A stretch of 35,851 bases of DNA from Pseudomonadota bacterium (GTDB lineage: Bacteria > Pseudomonadota > Alphaproteobacteria > Caulobacterales > Caulobacteraceae): the NCBI GenBank assembly GCA_023432855.1, contig JAEZEZ010000006.1, positions 1 through 35,851 on the forward strand, read 5' to 3'. The position numbers and the translations under genes are program-made. This document shows, one piece after another, positions 27,017-35,851 of this stretch. The notes beneath the pieces are model-generated. The model did no database searches and had not been told where the DNA came from. It saw only the letters and a program-made list of their open reading frames with translations. The stretch's first letter is position 1; every line of letters starts with the position of its first letter.

Positions 27017-28072
27017 ATGCTGAACGCGCCCAAGTCCGCCGGCCAGGCGATCCTCAGCCTGGGCAAGACCAACATCACGGTCGAGGGCCTGGTGGCCGGG
27101 GCCGTGGTCCTGGGCGTGGCCTGGGCCGCGGCCTTCATCCTCAGCCGGGTGCTGCGCCGCCTGCGCGACCGCGCCGGGCGCTCCGCCCGCGCTCTCTACG
27201 TGCTGGAGAAGGTCGCCACCTACGGCCTGATCCTGATCGGCGTCATCGCAGGCGTCTCGGCTACGGGGATCAACGTCTCGACCCTGGCGGTCTTCCTGGG
27301 CGCGCTGGGCGTCGGCATCGGGCTCGGCCTGCAGGGGGTGGTGAAGGAGTTCGTCTCCGGCCTGTTCCTGATCTTCGACCGCATGCTGGGCATCGGCGAC
27401 TATGTCGAGCTCGAGGGCGGGCTGCGTGGCATGGTGCAGGAGATCGGGCCGCGCGCCACCCGCGTGCGCACCAACGACAACGTCAACATCCTGGTCCCCA
27501 ACAGCCACCTGATCGAGCAGCGGGTCACCAACTGGACGCTGAAGGGCGACACCCGGCGCATCCACATTCCCTTTTCGGTCGCCTATGGCGCCGACCGCAC
27601 CAGGGTGCGCGAGGCGGTGCTGGCCTGCGCCCGCGCCAGCCCCTTCACCCTGCCCGAGACGGAGACGCGCAAGAGTCAGGTCTGGCTGGTGGGCTTCGGC
27701 GACAAGGGGCTGGAGTTCGAGCTCCTGATCTGGCCGACGCGCGAGGCGGTAAAGCGCCCGGCCGCCATGCACGCAGCCTACACCTGGGCGATCGCCGACG
27801 CGCTCGACGGCGCCGGCATCGAGATCCCCTTCCCCCAGACCGACCTGCACCTGCGCAGCTTCTTCGGCCGCGAGAACGACGAGGCGCTCGACCTGCTGGG
27901 CTACACCCGCCGCGGCCGCCCGCCCGCCGAGCCCGAAACCCCGCCGCCCGCGCGCTCCGTCAACGACGCCGAAGCCGACCTCCTCGCCCACCCCAGCGCG
28001 GCCGAGGAAGAGGATGAGACGGAGGACGGGGAGGATCTCGACGAGGCGGTCGCACGCGGCGAGCGGGACTAG
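27017..28072 (+). CDS. Small-conductance mechanosensitive channel (MscS family)
   Basis: 351 aa inner-membrane channel that opens on membrane tension to relieve osmotic shock. Three hydrophobic segments lie at about residues 22-42, 66-86 and 92-115; the pore helix reads LGALGVGIGLGLQGVVKEFVSG with the Gly/Ala packing pattern of MscS TM3b, followed by the beta domain (IFDRMLGIGDYVELEGGLRG and VRTNDNVNILVPNSHLI). An acidic, probably disordered C-terminal tail (about 300-351) is added beyond the usual ~290 residues. GGAGGG lies about 13 nt before the ATG. Confidence 0.93.
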   Translation: MLNAPKSAGQAILSLGKTNITVEGLVAGAVVLGVAWAAAFILSRVLRRLRDRAGRSARALYVLEKVATYGLILIGVIAGVSATGINVSTLAVFLGALGVGIGLGLQGVVKEFVSGLFLIFDRMLGIGDYVELEGGLRGMVQEIGPRATRVRTNDNVNILVPNSHLIEQRVTNWTLKGDTRRIHIPFSVAYGADRTRVREAVLACARASPFTLPETETRKSQVWLVGFGDKGLEFELLIWPTREAVKRPAAMHAAYTWAIADALDGAGIEIPFPQTDLHLRSFFGRENDEALDLLGYTRRGRPPAEPETPPPARSVNDAEADLLAHPSAAEEEDETEDGEDLDEAVARGERD

Positions 28073-28077
28073 GGATC

Positions 28078-28399
28078 GTCCACGGAAAACGCCGAACACA
28101 CGGAAGGCCGCGTGCCTGTCGACCGCGGCGCGGCGGATCGCAGGAAGATGAGCCACGAAAACCACGAACGGCCCCTGCGGGGCCCTCACGAACGTTTTCC
28201 GGACACGGTGGGGGCCTTGATGATCGACGCGCCAGGGGCGCGTCATTCTTGCCCTTCTAGGCGCGACCTCCCCGCGGAGCGTTCGTGCCGCCGCCCTCGG
28301 GCGGCGTTTCGTGCTTTTCGTGGCCCCCTCTTCCTTCCGTCCGTGATTTCCGTGCTTTCCGTGGAATCCCCTCTTCCTCGGCGCCGCGGGCCAGGGATA
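28078..28399. repeat. Palindromic CCACGGAA-type repeat, tandem unit 1
   Basis: A 322-bp unit begins GTCCACGGAAA and ends near CTTTCCGTGGAATCC. Nested inverted stretches are present (GCCACGAAAACCACGAA against TTTCGTGCTTTTCGTGGC), as is an internal hairpin GACGCGCC-AGG-GGCGCGTC at 28226-28244. The second unit follows directly. The repeat is non-coding; it gives chance peptides of the VFRVFRGP/HGKHGKHG kind that often appear as false ORFs. Confidence 0.85.
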
Positions 28400-28738
28400 G
28401 TCCACGGAAAGCACTGAAAGCACGGAAGGCCGCGTGCCTGCCGGCCGCGGCGCGGCGGATCGCTGGAAGAGGAGGCCACGAAAAACACGAACGGCCCCTG
28501 CGGGGCCCGCACGAACGTTTTCCGGACGCGACGCAGGCCACGATAATCGACGCGCCGCAGGCGCGTCAGTCCTGTCCTTCCGGGCGCGACCTCTCCGGAA
28601 AGCGTTCGTGTCGCCGCCTTCAGGCGGCGTTTCGTGTCTTTCGTGGCCCCCTCTTCCTTCCGTCCGTGATTTCCGCCTGTCCTCCGAAGCCCGGAGGGCG
28701 AAGGGGGATGCTTTCCGTGGACTCCCCCTTCCTCCCCG
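28400..28738. repeat. Palindromic CCACGGAA-type repeat, tandem unit 2, with nested insert
   Basis: Second copy of the unit at 28078, in the same orientation and largely identical, with internal hairpin GACGCGCC-GCA-GGCGCGTC at 28549-28567 (offset 323 bp from unit 1). It carries an extra 33 nt at 28676-28708, rich in GGAGG/CCTCC inverted sequence, that splits the terminal motif found intact in unit 1. The uvrB start lies only about 45 nt beyond its end. Confidence 0.85.
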
Positions 28739-28780
28739 CCCCCGCTTCCAAACACCCCGCTCAGACCCTACTTTCCGTTC

Positions 28781-31032
<2,252 letters not shown>

Positions 31033-31033
<1 letters not shown>

Positions 31034-31088
31034 GGCAGCCTTGGTGATCGCTGCGTCGGGCCCGCCCCAAATCCGCGGATGGCTGCCC
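31033..31088. terminator. Inverted repeat after uvrB, possible terminator
   Basis: GGGCAGCC (31033-31040, overlapping the last base of the uvrB stop) is inverted at GGCTGCCC (31081-31088). The 40-nt loop contains the small palindrome ATCCGCGGAT. There is no T run. It may end the uvrB transcript or mark the edge of the inserted two-gene island. Confidence 0.35.
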
Positions 31089-31097
31089 CCGAATTCC

Positions 31098-31126
31098 TTG
31101 CTGGCCGACACGAACCACGCTCTAAT
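31098..31126 (+). promoter_or_regulatory. Possible promoter of the methyltransferase/DGQHR operon
   Basis: TTGCTG (31098-31103), 17-nt spacer, TCTAAT (31121-31126): a fair sigma-70-type match with ideal spacing. Transcription would start near 31133, leaving a leader of about 70 nt before the TTG start codon. An own promoter is expected for a transferred defence cassette. Confidence 0.45.
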
Positions 31127-31204
31127 CCTGCCGGGAGCGAGCCGAGACGGAGGTGGCACCAACCACCTACTGTCTTACGACACGTCTAAGCGGGGCAGGC
31201 GGGA

Positions 31205-31996
31205 TTGAAACCTTTCATCAAGTGGGCTGGCGGAAAGCGCTGGCTCCTGAACGACCCGGCGTTCAGACTGCCCGCATTTGACGGTCGGTATATAGAGCCC
31301 TTTCTAGGTGGGGCGGCAGTCTTCTTCCACCTCGCACCTAAGTCAGCCATCCTCTCGGACACTAACGCTCGACTAATCGAGACCTACAGAGCCATCCGAG
31401 ATGATTGGCAAGGCGTCCAATCAAAATTGTTTGAATTTCAGACGCTGCATTCCCGCGACTTCTATTATCGTGAGAGGACTAGAACGCGTCGCACCCCCCA
31501 AACACGCGCCGCACAGTTCCTTTATCTCAACCGCACGTGCTTTAACGGACTATATCGCGAGAACCTAATAGGACAATTTAACGTGCCAATTGGCACCAAA
31601 ACACAAGTCATAATGCCAGATGATGACTTCTATCTGGCTAGCACACTACTGTCGCGAGCCAGTCTAATGGTGTGCGACTTCGAGGATATCTTGGCTGATG
31701 CACAGAAGGGCGACCTTGTTTTCCTCGATCCGCCGTATACCACGGCGCACAACATCAACGGCTTTGTCAAATACAACCAGAATATATTCAGCTGGAACGA
31801 TCAGGTGCGCTTGAAACGTTGCGCCGTGGCGGCCAGTGAACGGGGTGCCAAAATAATCCTCACGAACGCTGATCACGAGAGCATACGGGATTTGTACGCT
31901 GCTGTTGGCGAACCGCGTGTCGTCAAGCGTCACTCCGTGATCTCTGGAAAGCCTCACGCCAGGGCTAGAACGACCGAAGTGCTGTACGTATTCTGA
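31205..31996 (+). CDS. Dam-type (D12 class) DNA N6-adenine methyltransferase
   Basis: 263 aa from a TTG start that gives the typical family N-terminus; GGCAGGCGGG precedes it. It transfers methyl from S-adenosylmethionine to adenine N6 in a short DNA site. Visible: SAM-binding motif KWAGGK (6-11), EPFLGGAAVF (31-40), the region FNGLYRENLIGQFNVPIG (113-130) that matches Dam's NGLCRYN..G.FNVP.G, and catalytic DPPY (175-178) in LVFLDPPYT. Length and motif order match E. coli Dam and phage/restriction D12 enzymes; the recognition site cannot be told from sequence. Base composition is visibly lower in GC than neighbours, with many ATA, AGA and TTA codons. 30 nt upstream of the DGQHR-nuclease gene, so one operon. 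Confidence 0.92.
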   Translation: MKPFIKWAGGKRWLLNDPAFRLPAFDGRYIEPFLGGAAVFFHLAPKSAILSDTNARLIETYRAIRDDWQGVQSKLFEFQTLHSRDFYYRERTRTRRTPQTRAAQFLYLNRTCFNGLYRENLIGQFNVPIGTKTQVIMPDDDFYLASTLLSRASLMVCDFEDILADAQKGDLVFLDPPYTTAHNINGFVKYNQNIFSWNDQVRLKRCAVAASERGAKIILTNADHESIRDLYAAVGEPRVVKRHSVISGKPHARARTTEVLYVF

Positions 31997-32026
31997 CATT
32001 ACGCTGGTTTTTGGGGGAGAACTCAG

Positions 32027-34384
32027 TTGGCTTTCTTGACCTCTGCTGACCTTCAGACTCTCGAAAAGTCGCTCAGCACCGACCTTAGCTATCTTGGAAA
32101 AGTGTATAGATCGAAGGTATCTCGCTACCTCGAAAGGAGTGTCGATCACAATCTCGTCGAGGCCATGCTTAGGGACGGCTGGGAGGAGCACGGTCAACCC
32201 CTAAAGACCAAAACGCGCCTGAGACGGCAAAAATCTCATGACACGCAATTCGAAGATGATGTTTGGTGCCAGCTGTACAATTTGGGGTACCGGCACCTAA
32301 ACATCGACCGCAACTTAAAGCTTCCCTTCGGTCCAGATCCAAAACAGCGAAAACAGATCGACATTGTCGCCATCAACGATGACACCGTCTTGCTTGTAGA
32401 GTGCAAGTCAAGCTCGACTTCGGTAAAGGCCCCTTCGTATAAGACTGAGTTCGAGGCTCTTCCCCAACGCCTCCACGGATTCACCAAGTCGCTTGATCAG
32501 CTGCTCGGAAAAGGTCGGCGGGTGAAGTACATATTTGCGACACGGAACATCCGTCTGTCGCGAGACCATGATGATGCAAAGCGTCTACACGAGCTAGGCG
32601 GTTTCCTGCTGAATGATAATGGGTTCGATTATGTGGCTAGCCTTATAAAGCACTACCGCGGAGCTGCTCACTATCAGTTCTTGGGCATGCTTTATAAGGG
32701 GCAGTCGATAAACAAAGATCGGATAGAAGTTCCCGCGATTGAAGGCCGGATGGGGACGAAGACATATTACATGTTTTCTATCGAGCCTCACCTGTTGCTA
32801 AAACTTGGTTTTGTCCTGCACAGGACACGCGCTAACGAAGCCGAAATGCCGACGTATCAGCGCCTCTTAGTGCCAAGTCGGCTTTCTGGGATCACCAAGT
32901 TCATCGACAAGGGGGGATATTTCCCGAACTCTGCCATCCTAAACTTCAGCGAGAACTCTAAGATTGAGTTCCAGGCACATGCGAGGCTTGCAGACTCCGC
33001 TTCACGGACGGGTGTGCTCAAGATCCCTAATAGCTACGCGATTGCGTACATTATAGACGGCCAACATAGAATTTATGGTTACGCTAACTCCCCTTTCAAA
33101 GATACTAATACTATTCCGGTGGTGGCATTTCTTGGATTGACACCCTCTGAGCAGCTGGAGCTGTTCATGGACATAAACCAGAATCAGAAGGCGGTTAGCC
33201 CGACCCTACGGATAACCTTGGAAGAAGACTTGTATTGGAATGCGCCAAGGCTGGATTCCCGGATGAAGGCTCTCCGCTCCTCAATTATTCGGAAGTTGGG
33301 AGGTGATCAATCAGGGCCTTTGTTCGGTCGTATATCTCTTGGCGAGGATCGGGCCGAACTGCAAGCAAAGCCGTTCGCGGACGCGCTCTTGCGGTCCGGA
33401 TTGCTACCCGAAGCAATTGGCAACCGTCTCGTCGAGGACCCCCCGGGCACCTCACTCTATGACGTCAGTAATACCGCGCACGGCGCTGAAATGGCGACCG
33501 CCCGGGCTAGGGTAACGCACCTTCTGAATGCTTGTTACGACTTGTGCGAGGAACTGACAAAGGAAGACAAGGGAATACTTTCTACATATATAATCTCTAA
33601 CCGCGGCACATTTGCGTTCGTGAGCTTGATCGGCAGTTTGCACGCATTTGAGTGTGGTAGCGGCCGGATCTCAATTAAGTCGACCAATAAAGATCGCTTT
33701 GACGCAGTTCAAAAATACTTGCGGGTCTTGATTGATGCGCTCCGCAGTATGAACGAGGATGAATCGGAACGCCTCCTAGGCAAATTGGGGAGCGGGGCTG
33801 AGATCATATGGCTCCGGACATTTCAACTGGCCGTAAGTAAGCGTTTCCCAGCTTACGACCCCCCTGAACTCCAGGATTGGAAGGAGCGCCAGGACAAAGC
33901 GGTGCAGGATAGGGGCCGCGAGCTCGGCACTAAGATTGAACGCCATCTCAAGAACTTTATCATCGCGCAGTTGAAGGCTCTTTTCGGCGAGAATTGGGAC
34001 ATCGAGATCGGCGCCATTCAACGCGAGTGTGAAGTTCGAGCCAAGGAACAGGTTGAAAAGAATTACAAAGAGGGACTAGGCAGGCAAGATATCCCTTGGA
34101 CTGACCAGTTCTTCATCAGCGACTACAAGACGATAATCGAGCGCTACTGGGCTCGGAAACCTGACGACGCGTCAGATCACTTCGAAACGTTCGAGCAGCA
34201 TTTTTCGATCGACATAGGACAAGGATTCAATAGCAAGGCCGACCGTATTAGATGGCTATCTTTGTTTAATTCCTTGAGAAATCTGTGGGCCCACGAAGGA
34301 ACCAAGGAGAAGGGCCTGAATCAGCACGAAGTCGATTTCCTCCAGAAGATCCATGATCATCTAATACCGAGTGGAGGTTCTTGA
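32027..34384 (+). CDS. PD-(D/E)XK nuclease - DGQHR (DndB-like) - HEPN-like fusion protein
   Basis: 785 aa from TTG 32027; GGGGGAGA about 7 nt upstream supports this start. Residues ~70-180 have a restriction-endonuclease-like core: E76 (TQFEDDVW), D112 (KQIDIVAI) and E125-x-K127 (VLLVECKSS), a complete PD-(D/E)XK set. Residues ~235-500 carry a DGQHR domain as in DndB: AIAYIIDGQHRIYGY (DGQHR 344-348) and LFMDINQNQKAVSPTLR (380-395). The C-terminus (~655-785) is helical and ends with FNSLRNLWAHEG, an R-x4-H motif (R751, H756) typical of HEPN ribonuclease domains such as the Swt1 type. Two charged helices (~610-655) link the parts. Low GC and rare codons mark it as transferred. Predicted role: defence nuclease coupled to the methyltransferase. 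Domain calls are motif-based; the combined function is inference. Confidence 0.85.
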   Translation: MAFLTSADLQTLEKSLSTDLSYLGKVYRSKVSRYLERSVDHNLVEAMLRDGWEEHGQPLKTKTRLRRQKSHDTQFEDDVWCQLYNLGYRHLNIDRNLKLPFGPDPKQRKQIDIVAINDDTVLLVECKSSSTSVKAPSYKTEFEALPQRLHGFTKSLDQLLGKGRRVKYIFATRNIRLSRDHDDAKRLHELGGFLLNDNGFDYVASLIKHYRGAAHYQFLGMLYKGQSINKDRIEVPAIEGRMGTKTYYMFSIEPHLLLKLGFVLHRTRANEAEMPTYQRLLVPSRLSGITKFIDKGGYFPNSAILNFSENSKIEFQAHARLADSASRTGVLKIPNSYAIAYIIDGQHRIYGYANSPFKDTNTIPVVAFLGLTPSEQLELFMDINQNQKAVSPTLRITLEEDLYWNAPRLDSRMKALRSSIIRKLGGDQSGPLFGRISLGEDRAELQAKPFADALLRSGLLPEAIGNRLVEDPPGTSLYDVSNTAHGAEMATARARVTHLLNACYDLCEELTKEDKGILSTYIISNRGTFAFVSLIGSLHAFECGSGRISIKSTNKDRFDAVQKYLRVLIDALRSMNEDESERLLGKLGSGAEIIWLRTFQLAVSKRFPAYDPPELQDWKERQDKAVQDRGRELGTKIERHLKNFIIAQLKALFGENWDIEIGAIQRECEVRAKEQVEKNYKEGLGRQDIPWTDQFFISDYKTIIERYWARKPDDASDHFETFEQHFSIDIGQGFNSKADRIRWLSLFNSLRNLWAHEGTKEKGLNQHEVDFLQKIHDHLIPSGGS

Positions 34385-34660
34385 ACAATAACGCGAGTCC
34401 GGAGGCAAGGCATACGTTTCCGGTGTGGCCGGACGGTCCAGCTGGGCACCTAACTCGAAGTGCCGCCGGGTCCTGCGGTCGGTGCCGGACCCCCCTGCGT
34501 TCGGGAACAGGAACGCACCTGCGGCGCCGATCCAGTCCCCGAAGAGGCGGTTGCGCGCTCGCCCGAACCAGGATGCGATTCCGGGGCGGCGGGGCATCGC
34601 GCGTTCGGGCGCGGCCGGCCTCGCAGGCGACGGTCTTTGACATTTTGGAGGGAGAGAGAC
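34385..34660. other. No supported gene downstream of the island
   Basis: GC returns to the high background value here. Overlapping frames on both strands give Arg/Pro/Ala-rich chance peptides without ribosome binding sites. It may be a decayed remnant or an insertion boundary. No terminator or attachment site is evident. Confidence 0.4.
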
Positions 34661-34668
34661 CCCGCCTC

Positions 34669-34990
34669 CGCTGTTCCGCGGAACAGCGGAATAACAGCGG
34701 GGAACAGCGAAATAACAGCGGGAAACAGCGGGAGCCGGGCTGTCGAGAGAACCACGGAAGGCACGGAATTCGGGCCACGGACCATCACGGACCAGCACGG
34801 ACCTCAGGCTGGCGTTGCGGCTCGCTTCGATGGCACGCGAGCCTCGTTGGGGGTTTCGATGGCCTTTGCGCCAAGAGGGCCGACGCGGTCAGGTCGGTGA
34901 TGGTCCGTGATGGTCCGTGGTCGACCATGAGGCCAGCGCCCCGCTGTTCCGCGGAACAGCGAAATAACAGCGGGAAACAGCGGGAGCCGC
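34669..34990. repeat. Nested palindromic repeat cluster (CTGTTCCGCGGAACAG family)
   Basis: Two identical 20-bp palindromes CGCTGTTCCGCGGAACAGCG lie at 34669-34688 and 34942-34961, each followed by direct repeats of AAATAACAGCGGGAAACAGC type and GGGAGCC. Between them lies a perfect 19-nt inverted pair, CCACGGACCATCACGGACC at 34775-34793 and its complement at 34902-34920. No coding content is credible. Confidence 0.85.
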
Positions 34991-35049
34991 CGGTTGAGAG
35001 GCGGTCTGCGGGCATGGGTCCTGGCGTGTCGAGGCGGGTCGTCGGGGTT

Positions 35050-35200
35050 CGCTGTTCCGGACGAGGGATTTCCCTGTTCCGGACGGCGAATTCCCTGTTC
35101 CGAGTTCCCTGTTAATACGGGAAAAGCTCAATGAATTCCCTGTTCAAGGCGCCGGAAACTTTTTTGCGTCGACGGAACAGGGACCGGAACAGGGAAGAGG
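35050..35200. repeat. CCCTGTTCC repeat cluster
   Basis: Five or more short repeats of TTCCCTGTTCCG or GGAACAGGGA type occur in both orientations within 150 bp (for example near 35072, 35091, 35103, 35136, 35174 and 35186). A short AT-rich stretch around 35112-35135 lies between. The frame on the minus strand gives the NREFIELFPY-type chance peptide that I know from alphaproteobacterial repeat regions. Confidence 0.7.
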
Positions 35201-35243
35201 GTGTCCACGAACGTGGAGGCGTGGGGCCAGGCTGGATCTGATT

Positions 35244-35408
35244 GTCCACGGAAAACACGGACCACACGGAAAGAGACTGACGCGCCGAAGGCGCGTCGAT
35301 CACCTTCTTCCAGCGTGACGCGCGGCCCGGGACCCGTCCGTGCTTTCCGTGTTTTCCGTGGACCAGCCGAAGGCGCCCTTTTCCGTGTGGTCCGTGTATT
35401 CCGTGGAC
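35244..35408. repeat. Third copy of the CCACGGAA-type palindromic repeat, shortened
   Basis: GTCCACGGAAAACACGGA (35244-35261) is perfectly inverted at 35346-35363, with a further imperfect inverted copy at 35390-35408. The internal hairpin GACGCGCC-GAA-GGCGCGTC (35279-35297) is the same one found in the two units at 28078-28738. It ends 25 nt before the acylphosphatase ATG. Confidence 0.8.
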
Positions 35409-35432
35409 CTGACCCCCGAAGGAGCCCCGCCC

Positions 35433-35720
35433 ATGAGCCGCAACGCCGAGAGCCTGTTGATCGTCGGCAAGGTGCAGGGGGTCGGCTATCGCTGGTGGAC
35501 GGTGGGGCAGGCGCAGCGGCTGGGGCTGGACGGCTGGGTGCGCAACCTGACGGACGGAACGGTGGAGATCCTGGCCATCGGCGAGGCGGCGGCGATCGAC
35601 CGGCTGGCCGGGGCGTGCCGCACCGGCCCCGCCGGCGCCCGGGTCGAGGACATGGAGCGCTGCGCCGCCGACGACGACGGCAGCCGCGGGTTCCAGGAGA
35701 AACCGACGGCCGCGGGCTAG
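35433..35720 (+). CDS. acyP: Acylphosphatase
   Basis: 95 aa from ATG 35433, chosen because GAAGGAG lies about 10 nt upstream and the frame further upstream is repeat sequence. Hydrolyses acyl phosphates such as carbamoyl phosphate and 1,3-bisphosphoglycerate. Visible: the phosphate loop VGKVQGVGYRWW with the catalytic Arg (R20), and LGLDGWVRNLTDGTVEI with the catalytic Asn (N39). Length is normal for the single-domain family. Its stop codon (35718-35720) directly abuts the repeat at 35721. Confidence 0.95.
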   Translation: MSRNAESLLIVGKVQGVGYRWWTVGQAQRLGLDGWVRNLTDGTVEILAIGEAAAIDRLAGACRTGPAGARVEDMERCAADDDGSRGFQEKPTAAG

Positions 35721-35851
35721 CCTGCCTCTCCTTCAGGAGAGGACGCGAGCCCTGCGAAGCAGGGGAGCGGGTGAGGCGGTTGTGACAGCCGCAGACGCCT
35801 CACCCGAGTTCCGCCCGCTGACGCGGTCGGCCCTCGTCCTCTCCTGAAGGA
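35721..35851. repeat. MITE-like palindromic element, copy B (cut by window end)
   Basis: Left end GCCTGCCTCTCCTTCAGGAG from 35721 and right end CGTCCTCTCCTGAAGGA from 35835, running off the window. Inner GAGCGGGTGAGGC and GCCTCACCCG pair as in copy A at 7922-8070 when that is read on the minus strand. Like copy A, it begins directly after a TAG stop codon, here of the acylphosphatase gene. Confidence 0.85.

Noticed and set aside
31205..34384. Interpretation as a standard Dnd phosphorothioation locus
   Set aside because: Only the DGQHR motif is shared; no DndA/C/D/E cysteine desulfurase, PAPS-reductase-like or ATPase genes are adjacent.
34385..35115. Several frames of 70-240 codons downstream of the DGQHR gene
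   Set aside because: They lie mainly in palindromic repeats, have no ribosome binding sites, and overlap on both strands.
34660..35200. Possible CRISPR array
   Set aside because: Repeats are irregularly spaced, in both orientations and self-palindromic; there are no uniform spacers and no cas genes.

Overview
The window is about 36 kb of GC-rich DNA with dense, often overlapping genes. Family-level clues point to an alphaproteobacterium of the Caulobacter/Phenylobacterium type: NadQ-like twin palindromes ahead of a nadABC operon, a GTTC-N7-GTTC (alphaproteobacterial LexA-type) box at uvrB, GGAAC-N16/17-GTT (EcfG-type) promoters at dps and a small-protein pair, and several palindromic intergenic repeat families. 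The genus call is an inference; no rRNA or tRNA gene was seen.

Layout. 1-6.7 kb: the 3' part of carB, greA, an ELM1-like gene, a secreted hypothetical protein, a 54-aa membrane protein that is too short for normal ORF calling, trxB, and another secreted protein. 6.9-10.7 kb: an aldo/keto reductase, a secreted SleB-type cell-wall hydrolase, arfB and dps, all on the minus strand and separated by palindromic repeats. 10.8-14.8 kb: one very large hybrid histidine kinase (membrane domain, five PAS, GAF, HisKA, HATPase, REC). 14.8-19.9 kb: an NAD-synthesis operon (nadA, a 40-aa coupled ORF, an M50 metalloprotease, a macrodomain protein, nadB, nadC), with genes overlapping by 4 bp or a few bases apart and two matching operator palindromes ahead of nadA. 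19.9-28.1 kb: acyltransferase, EreA/ChaN-like secreted protein, MFS exporter, two small hydrophilic proteins under a probable general-stress promoter, a second SleB-type hydrolase, a small secreted protein and an MscS channel. 28.1-31.0 kb: a tandem palindromic repeat and uvrB. 31.0-34.4 kb: a two-gene island of clearly lower GC. 34.4-35.85 kb: a gene-free repeat cluster, acylphosphatase, and a second copy of the MITE-like element seen at 7.9 kb.

The most exciting content is the island at 31.1-34.4 kb. It encodes a Dam-type (D12 class) adenine methyltransferase, followed 30 bp later by a 785-aa protein. That protein combines a PD-(D/E)XK nuclease motif (E76, D112, E125-x-K127), a DGQHR motif of the DndB family (344-348) and a C-terminal HEPN-like R-x4-H motif (R751...H756). 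This looks like a compact modification-linked DNA/RNA defence system of a type I cannot match to a named system. A second notable point is that the 5' roughly 850-900 bases of the carB fragment look actinobacterial in protein sequence and codon use while the rest looks alphaproteobacterial. That suggests an assembly chimera or a recombination junction at the contig edge.
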